From: M3007 sp964589365
Lineage (GTDB): Bacteria > Bacteroidota > Bacteroidia > Chitinophagales > Saprospiraceae
Length of the DNA: 64,000 nucleotides
Assembly (NCBI GenBank): GCA_964589365.1
Contig: CAZPTQ010000001.1
Location: forward strand, 1 to 64,000
Direction of reading: 5' to 3'
Position numbers and translations under genes: made by a program. Positions 58,179 through 64,000 of this stretch are shown here, in pieces. Within the stretch, counting starts at the first letter, position 1, and each line of letters begins with the position of its first letter. The notes under the pieces are model-generated. The model saw nothing but the letters and a program-made list of their open reading frames with translations, did no database searches and was not told the DNA's origin.

Positions 58179-61100
58179 CTACCTTATCACTGTCACATCA
58201 CCGCGATAGAGCAGCACACGCCCATCAAGGAATCTGACATCAACGAGGTAAACAAACACGCCTGGGGTGACAAAGTCGCCGTTGTAGCGCCCATCCCAAC
58301 CTTCAGAGAGGTTGTCGTTGTTGGGAATAAATTTTTCGCGCTCGTAGAGCAGTTCACCCCAGCGGTCATACACCCGCATGAAATTGACGATTTCTACGCC
58401 TAAGCCAACGTTTACATTGAAATGGTCGTTCCGCCCACTGGGGTTGGCGGGTATGAAGATGTTGGGGATGTACACATTACGGTTTGGATCCACATTCACA
58501 ACCACCGAGCCAGAACCGAAACAACCGAACGAATCCACCACGGTGAGGGTATAGGTCAGATTGGAAAATGTGTACGCTGTGGCGTTCAAGGTGTCCGGGT
58601 TCAGCAAGGACTCCGGGTGCGTCCAGGTAAAACTACCAATAACCGCTGCACCTGTAATAATTGGTTCCAAATCAGCCGTTGCGCCCAATTCGATCTCTAT
58701 GACATTTGGATTGAACGTCACTGTAATGGGTGAAGGTTCGGCAACAAAGAACGAATCAGTTATTGCACAGTCCTTTACGTCTATATAAGTGATGTAGTGT
58801 TGGCCACCACCGATACTCACTGGAAAATTAGGGTCGAGCACTGCGCCAAAGTCAACACTGAAACGATATGGGCCACCTGAGCCGCCTGTGATTGAAGCGA
58901 TGTTCAGGATTAATTCGTCACCATTGCATGTCAAAGAAGCCAATGGCTCATAGGAGCCTATTACTGGTTCGGGGTCCATGATTGTCACGTTCGTAGCCGA
59001 GCTGCACCCATTCGCATCCGTTACGGTCACGCTGTAAGTGCCTGCAGTAAGCATCTCCGCGAGATTTTCATCTCCAACATCGTCACCATTGACATCTGCC
59101 CAGAAATAGGTGTAGCCAGGCACGCCGCCAATTACATCTACCTCAGCTTTGCCGTTTTCACCGCCAAAACAAGAAGGATCTGTAAATGATGTGGTTAACC
59201 CAATTGGGTCTGGCTGGCCAATATTGATGGTATCAATTGAATTGGTACAGCTATTATTATCCGTCAGCGTCACGGTATAAACGCCGGCAGGAACGCCATT
59301 GATACCAGGGGTTACAGCGAAAGTATTCCAGAGATACGTGTAAGGCCCTCCATTACCTCCGGTAGCCGTAATGCTCGCCGCACCTGTGCTGTCGCCAAAG
59401 CAATCTGTTTCGGTAATTGTCAGCGCAGAAAGGGTGATCTCTGTCGGGCTGGTAATTGTCAAAGTGTCCACAATGTTGCAGTTATTGCCATCCGCAATGG
59501 TCACAAAATGTATTCCTGCACACAGGTCGGTCCGAATCGAATCGGAAAGGCCTCCGTCGCTCCACAAGTAAGTGAAATCGCCTGGGGCATTCGTATATGC
59601 GGTTATAGCGGTGGCGGCTCCATCACATGGGAAAGTTCCGAAGCAGCTTACTCGACCAATCACTGTGGGGTCAAATGCGTTGACGATTGCAGCTGGCTCG
59701 CCCAATACAAACGTGCCTGTGAGCGTACAGCCTACATTGTCTACTACTGTCACTGAATATGTGCCCGCTGTTAAATTAAAAATAACAGGGCTATTGCCCG
59801 GCTGCACAGGATTCCAAGTGTAGTTCACATAGGGTTGTTGGCCATCTTGAACCCCAATGGCGATTTGGCCATCAGCAAATCCAAAGCAATTTGGTTCCAT
59901 AAACGTTGTATCCGAAAAGGACATTGGTATAACACCCGTAAGCGTAATTGTGTCTATAGCGATACAGCCCCCTCCATCAATTATCTTTACAATGTATTCG
60001 CCCCCAGCCAAGCCGCTTATAGTAGCCGCAGAGTCTATTAGTACTCCATTGATATCCGTCCAAACAATTATGACTGCTGTTGGAGCATTCACGGACAGCA
60101 CTCCGTCATTGCCGCATTTTACTGGGGTAATTGAAGGCGTAAAACCTGGAGGAAGCGGCGTTGGCAAATCAAACACCAGCGAATCCTGACAACCATTTAA
60201 GTCCGTCACAGTCACGGTGTAGTTGCCTACGGCAAGTCCACTTTGGCATACCGCAGCGCCTGGTATGTTCCAAGTATAGACAAAGTTATTTGGGTTGCCC
60301 GTGCCGCCCTGTGGTATTACGCAGATAGTGCCGCTGTTGGCTTGTGCACAGATAGGATTTACTAATGAGAAGGTATCCAATACAAGCAGCGCTGGCTCGG
60401 TAATAATGGTGTCAAGCGTAACTTGGCAGCCGAGACCGTCTACAGCTACTACGGAGTAAGTCCCGGCAGGAAGGTTACTGTAGGTAGAAGAGGGGCTTGT
60501 GCCTGTTTGCGTGAAACCAGCAGGTGTCCATGTGAAGGTGTATGTTTCATTAGTCATTACAGACTCGGTAACTGTAATGGCAATAGAGCCATTGTCCGCG
60601 CCATTGCAAGTAATATTTTGAATACTATTGCTCGTGATCGAAAGTTCGCGCAAACTGTTCAGCGTAACATCTTCTGTGAAGGTGCAGCCATTCGCGTCGG
60701 TTAGGGTGATGCGATAGTCGCCTTCGCAAGCATTGGCCAGCACGATAGGATTGGCGGTGCCTGAGCCGGCAGGCGTGTTGTTCGTAACATAGGTCCAAGC
60801 GAATTGATAAGCCGGCCCAGCAAAAGGAACACCGCCTTCAGCATCATAGGTAATGGTGCCATCACAAACGCCGGAACAGGAAGGAGGTACGTTCGTCACG
60901 CTTTGAGAACTCAATGGGGCAGGCTGCCCCAGTGTGCCAGACGCCACTTCGGAACAACCTGTGTTCAAATCTGTAACGGTAACCGTATAAAGGCCCGCCG
61001 GCACACCGTTTTGAACCAGGCTGCCTTGTACTGTCAGGTTCGCCGGAGCCCAAGCATACGTATAATTGGTGCCAGGGCTGGGAACGATCACACCACCTTG

Positions 61101-62840
61101 TAATACAACGGCATTGATGATCCCGGTACTGGCGCCGTTACAAAGCGGTTGTTGTGCAAAATTGATTTGCGCCCCCAATCGCTGTATGTTCACAACAATC
61201 GTGGTACATTGCGTAGCCCCCAATCCGTTGTTGTCTTGAACACAAATGTCGTAGGTAAAAGGGGTATTATTCGTGCTGCCTACTGTGGGCACAGTAAATG
61301 TTTCACCAGGACTTAACACCACTCCGTTATAGGTAGGGCCAGGTATCAAGGGGTTTTCATTCACAATCACTTCATAAGGAGATACCCCTCCTGACGGCGT
61401 GATAACCAAGGTAGCCTGTCCAAGGCAGTTGGTATCAATAACTGCGAAGGTAAATTCAAGCGGCAAGAATGCAATACACACTTGACCAGTATCCACTGAA
61501 AGTGCCAGATTTTGGCCTATACTGTCTTCCAATGCCACGCCAGTTGGGTTATTGGTTATGCCCAACCCGGTACAATCGCCCAATTGACCCACCGCCGTAA
61601 AGCAGATCTCGAACAAGGTACTGTCATCAGAAATGTAAATCGTGGTTGGATTTGTATTGTTGAAGATTTGAACACCGAGCAGGCCATTTGAAGTCTGTTG
61701 TGCGTTCAGGTTGGCAGCACCAAAAACTGTGTCTATGACAGCGTTAACATTTTGAAGACCATTGTATTGCAATACTGTCTCGTCCCATTCGATAGAGAAG
61801 GAGCCAGAAAGGATTGCAAAGTTTTCTACCGTGACCGGTATGCAAATTGTGCTACCTGGTGGCACAATAGTATCTGGGAATATCAGCGTTACGTTATCTA
61901 CCGGGTTGCATACGTTCATGTCAATCTGGAAGGATGCCGGGCAACTTTTCCCATCTTCGATGACAACGTTATAAACACCTGCCACAGGCACGGAGAAGGC
62001 CACACTCGACAAGTGAAAGAGGTTCGAAGCAGAAGTATGAACAATGGCTTTCACATTAGGGTTGCTTGCCAGGGAAATGGTAATTGTGAACACCGCATTG
62101 TTGTCGTATTGTGGATAGCCACCACGGACCGTGAAGCGGCCCAGACAGTCGTTGCCAAAGTTGTTGTTAATGCCCGTGGCGGTGATTTCGTTCAAATAGA
62201 CCACTTCAAAAGCCGCTGCTGTGTTCACTGCCACACAAGGGCCGGGAGGAAACCCCGGTGACGCTGGCTCGTAACTGTTTCCTGCAAAATCATCTATTGT
62301 AATCGGCGCAAAAAAAAGCGAAATCGGTTGTCCCATGTTATACATGGTTTGGAGCGCTCCGCTGTTGAAGAACCATGTTGCACCACCGTTGGCAACTGGT
62401 TGCGTAATGTACATACCGTTCATAGAACCAGGCAATAAACAGGTATCCGCTGTGGGCGGAGGGATGGCTGCCCCGATAATATCTTGCAAAGTGGGCCCAT
62501 CAGCATACGGTGGGCAGGTATAAAACCCATAGGCTATGCCAGGCTGGGTGCCAGGAACTGGGTCGCCACTCAAGTCCGCGTCGCCATTGTGCTGTACGAG
62601 CAGCGAATCGCCGAAGCAAAGAAAAATGGGGGAAGGCGCCACATCGTTACTGGAGCCAATGAACTGCCCGAAAGTGTAAGTGCCGGCATTGCCGCAGGGC
62701 ATGTCAGGGTTTTGGGGCTGGGCATGAACTTTGTGGGGATCGAAAGGTGCGAATTGGATTTCATGAGTCACCTGGGCGCGCAAAAGCGCAGGCATGCTAA
62801 TGAATAAGCATGCGAGCATAGGGATTAGAAGTCTGAGCAT
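58179..62840 (-). CDS. Giant T9SS type B adhesin with SprB-like repeats and a cohesin-like domain
   Basis: A 1553-residue surface protein (signal MLRLLIPMLACLFISMPALLRAQ). After an N-terminal region of about 300 residues, a cohesin-like domain occupies residues about 330-440 (STICIPVTVENFAILSGSFSIEWDETVLQYNGLQ ... LFEICFTAVGQLGD). Then come about ten tandem Ig-like/SprB repeats, each with a marker such as PxCxGxxDGxI, 'YTYLW' and LPAGTYSVTVVDxxGC. The last 95 residues (NRNVYIPNIFIPANPSGRNDHFNV ... YDRWGELLYEREKF ... TPGVFVYLVDVRFLDGRVLLYRGDVTVIR) are the gliding-motility-associated CHU_C type B sorting domain. Role: probable adhesin for surface gliding or attachment. Confidence 0.85.
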   Translation of the reverse strand: MLRLLIPMLACLFISMPALLRAQVTHEIQFAPFDPHKVHAQPQNPDMPCGNAGTYTFGQFIGSSNDVAPSPIFLCFGDSLLVQHNGDADLSGDPVPGTQPGIAYGFYTCPPYADGPTLQDIIGAAIPPPTADTCLLPGSMNGMYITQPVANGGATWFFNSGALQTMYNMGQPISLFFAPITIDDFAGNSYEPASPGFPPGPCVAVNTAAAFEVVYLNEITATGINNNFGNDCLGRFTVRGGYPQYDNNAVFTITISLASNPNVKAIVHTSASNLFHLSSVAFSVPVAGVYNVVIEDGKSCPASFQIDMNVCNPVDNVTLIFPDTIVPPGSTICIPVTVENFAILSGSFSIEWDETVLQYNGLQNVNAVIDTVFGAANLNAQQTSNGLLGVQIFNNTNPTTIYISDDSTLFEICFTAVGQLGDCTGLGITNNPTGVALEDSIGQNLALSVDTGQVCIAFLPLEFTFAVIDTNCLGQATLVITPSGGVSPYEVIVNENPLIPGPTYNGVVLSPGETFTVPTVGSTNNTPFTYDICVQDNNGLGATQCTTIVVNIQRLGAQINFAQQPLCNGASTGIINAVVLQGGVIVPSPGTNYTYAWAPANLTVQGSLVQNGVPAGLYTVTVTDLNTGCSEVASGTLGQPAPLSSQSVTNVPPSCSGVCDGTITYDAEGGVPFAGPAYQFAWTYVTNNTPAGSGTANPIVLANACEGDYRITLTDANGCTFTEDVTLNSLRELSITSNSIQNITCNGADNGSIAITVTESVMTNETYTFTWTPAGFTQTGTSPSSTYSNLPAGTYSVVAVDGLGCQVTLDTIITEPALLVLDTFSLVNPICAQANSGTICVIPQGGTGNPNNFVYTWNIPGAAVCQSGLAVGNYTVTVTDLNGCQDSLVFDLPTPLPPGFTPSITPVKCGNDGVLSVNAPTAVIIVWTDINGVLIDSAATISGLAGGEYIVKIIDGGGCIAIDTITLTGVIPMSFSDTTFMEPNCFGFADGQIAIGVQDGQQPYVNYTWNPVQPGNSPVIFNLTAGTYSVTVVDNVGCTLTGTFVLGEPAAIVNAFDPTVIGRVSCFGTFPCDGAATAITAYTNAPGDFTYLWSDGGLSDSIRTDLCAGIHFVTIADGNNCNIVDTLTITSPTEITLSALTITETDCFGDSTGAASITATGGNGGPYTYLWNTFAVTPGINGVPAGVYTVTLTDNNSCTNSIDTINIGQPDPIGLTTSFTDPSCFGGENGKAEVDVIGGVPGYTYFWADVNGDDVGDENLAEMLTAGTYSVTVTDANGCSSATNVTIMDPEPVIGSYEPLASLTCNGDELILNIASITGGSGGPYRFSVDFGAVLDPNFPVSIGGGQHYITYIDVKDCAITDSFFVAEPSPITVTFNPNVIEIELGATADLEPIITGAAVIGSFTWTHPESLLNPDTLNATAYTFSNLTYTLTVVDSFGCFGSGSVVVNVDPNRNVYIPNIFIPANPSGRNDHFNVNVGLGVEIVNFMRVYDRWGELLYEREKFIPNNDNLSEGWDGRYNGDFVTPGVFVYLVDVRFLDGRVLLYRGDVTVIR

Positions 62841-63206
62841 CAGTTGAAAAAATTTAACAAAGGTTGATGGATAATGTAGAACCGAATACGGGATTTCTCG
62901 TTGGGATGGTTTGTTTTGCTACAGTTTTCAAAAGATTCATTGACTAAAGGGAGTGCTGTATGGGAAATGAGGTTTTAACATTAGGGTTGAGCGTCAATAC
63001 TATTTTCTGTTCGTTTTGGTATGTTTACCCGCCATGGCCCTAAAGGGCTATGGCGGGTAAACGGGTAAAGCCGCAAAAGTAGACAAACGCCGCCTATCCG
63101 ACACCTCTGAAATGAAACAAATCCTTGACTTTAACAGGCTCATGCGCTGAAAAACGCGGCGAAACGCACTACTAAGCCCTTTTATTGCCGACCGCTTTTC
63201 TGAGCA
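62841..63206. other. Non-coding interval between the adhesin and hutI
   Basis: This 366-base gap precedes the minus-strand adhesin gene, whose promoter must lie here. It holds the palindrome at 63023-63062 and nothing else I can identify. A loose AACCTTTG word (minus strand, near 62857-62864) could be the adhesin -7 box. Confidence 0.5.
63023..63062. repeat. REP-like palindrome (19-bp arms, one mismatch)
   Basis: GTTTACCCGCCATGGCCCT (63023-63041) pairs with 63044-63062 at 18 of 19 positions around a 2-base centre. The TTTACCCGCCAT and GGCTATGGCGGGTAAA words are shared with the hairpins at 3967-4066 and 42645-42703. Confidence 0.75.
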
Positions 63207-64000
63207 TCAATGCCGCTTCCCGCGCAGTACTACCGCTTCTACAACCTTGCTGCCAAAGGCGTAGGGAAGTCCGGCAAGCGACAACATCGGACTTGTTATG
63301 AACACATTTGCAATTTTCCCGACAGCAATCGTCCCGTAATCCGCTTCCAACTCCATGGCCCGGGCCCCATTGAGGGTAGCAGCGTTAACCGCTTCTTCTG
63401 GAAGCATTTTCATTTTTGCGCAAGCCAGTGATACTACGAATGGCATGCTTCCTGATGGGCAAGAGCCGGGGTTGTAGTCAGAGGCTAACACTACAGGCAG
63501 TCCAGCATCCATCATTTGCCTTGCTTGGGCGAAGGGAATGCCGAGAAAAAATGCACAACCGGGTAGCAAAGTTGGGAGGGTGTCGCTGTTTTTCAGCACT
63601 TCGATTTCGATCTCGCTGGTGTATTCAAGGTGATCTACCGAAATGGCATTGTTTGCCACGCCCACCTGTACCCCACCTGTGAGACCAAGTTCGTTGGCAT
63701 GGATTTTTGGTTTTAAGCCCCATTTCCAACCCGCTTTCAAAATAATTTCGGTTTCTTCAGGGCTGAAGAAGCCTTTGTCGCAAAAAACATCACAATAATC
63801 CGCCAGCCCCTCAGCAGCTACCCTTGGCAGCATTTCATTGATTACCAAAGAAATATACTCCTCCCGACGGGTTTTGTATTCAGCAGGAACAGCGTGAGCG
63901 CCCAAAAACGTGGCCTTGACTGGTATGGGTGATTTTTCTTTCAAACGCCGCACCACACGCAGCATTTTAAGTTCACTCTCTAGCGTAAGTCCGTAGCCGC
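63207..64000 (-). CDS. hutI: Imidazolonepropionase, C-terminal part (5' end outside window)
   Basis: Third enzyme of histidine degradation: it hydrolyses imidazolone-5-propionate to N-formimidoylglutamate using one metal ion. The frame is open to the window edge, so the N-terminal part is cut off; 264 residues are visible. At the edge GYGLTLESELKMLRVVRRL is the HutI signature. It continues with ATFLGAHAVPAEYK (metal histidine), KIHANELGLTGGVQVGVANNAISVDHLEYTS and LASDYNPGSCPSGSMPFVVSLACAKM, which carry the further metal and substrate residues. No damage is seen. The other hut genes would lie beyond base 64000 or elsewhere. Confidence 0.9.
   Translation of the reverse strand, partial: GYGLTLESELKMLRVVRRLKEKSPIPVKATFLGAHAVPAEYKTRREEYISLVINEMLPRVAAEGLADYCDVFCDKGFFSPEETEIILKAGWKWGLKPKIHANELGLTGGVQVGVANNAISVDHLEYTSEIEIEVLKNSDTLPTLLPGCAFFLGIPFAQARQMMDAGLPVVLASDYNPGSCPSGSMPFVVSLACAKMKMLPEEAVNAATLNGARAMELEADYGTIAVGKIANVFITSPMLSLAGLPYAFGSKVVEAVVLRGKRH

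Noticed and set aside
61698..62261. 187-residue plus-strand frame inside the adhesin gene
   Set aside because: Antisense of a large gene with sorting domain and signal peptide; no domain.

Overview
The window reads as ordinary chromosome from a member of the Bacteroidota, probably a Saprospiria- or Chitinophagia-like environmental bacterium (inference). The signs are start codons mostly without Shine-Dalgarno sequences, several upstream boxes of the TAnnTTTG type that the Bacteroidota housekeeping sigma factor uses, type 9 secretion (T9SS) sorting domains of type A and type B, SprB-like adhesin repeats, a TonB receptor followed by a DUF4249 lipoprotein, and families largely confined to this phylum (DUF3810, DUF4252). 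No rRNA, tRNA, CRISPR array, intact insertion sequence or prophage was found.

Layout. 1-4827: end of argS, a decayed antitoxin/toxin pair, glnS, a cluster of extragenic hairpins and an FkbM methyltransferase. 4868-16000: mostly single genes on alternating strands: a secreted hydrolase, a VanX-like dipeptidase lipoprotein, two methyltransferases, a CDF metal transporter, a Tat-type glycosylasparaginase, futalosine hydrolase (menaquinone synthesis), a PAP2 phosphatase, DUF1573 and DoxX-like proteins and a nuclease-fold enzyme. 16110-16988: an orphan Cas6. 17000-22500: thioesterase, DUF1573 and a CcmF-type cytochrome c haem lyase. 22774-31204: surface and secreted proteins, including an 1106-residue fibre-like protein with an S74 chaperone end and an 874-residue lamin-tail-domain protein. 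31344-40108: solute-binding lipoprotein, SppA, an MHS-type transporter, DUF3810 and DUF4139 proteins. 40207-43114: an AntA-like gene, a T9SS pseudogene with three lesions, and non-coding hairpins. 43115-48647: TonB receptor/DUF4249 pair, then an ECF sigma / probable anti-sigma / two DUF4252 operon on the other strand. 48920-58024: a plus-strand housekeeping run (RluD-type pseudouridine synthase, lipid kinase, SUI1 protein, TrmH, glycosyltransferase, pyrophosphatase, FemAB-like acyltransferase). 58179-64000: a 1553-residue T9SS type B adhesin and the end of hutI.

The most unusual feature is not a gene. At least fifteen intergenic palindromes of many unrelated sequences, with arms from about 10 to 45 bp, are scattered between genes. 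Several have arms copied almost perfectly, and two carry the stop codon of a gene they abut or interrupt. They look like several families of REP/MITE-like elements, some probably serving as terminators. Other points of interest are the orphan Cas6, which appears to lack the usual histidine, a decaying toxin whose antitoxin is still open, and a solitary antirepressor-domain gene behind a consensus promoter.
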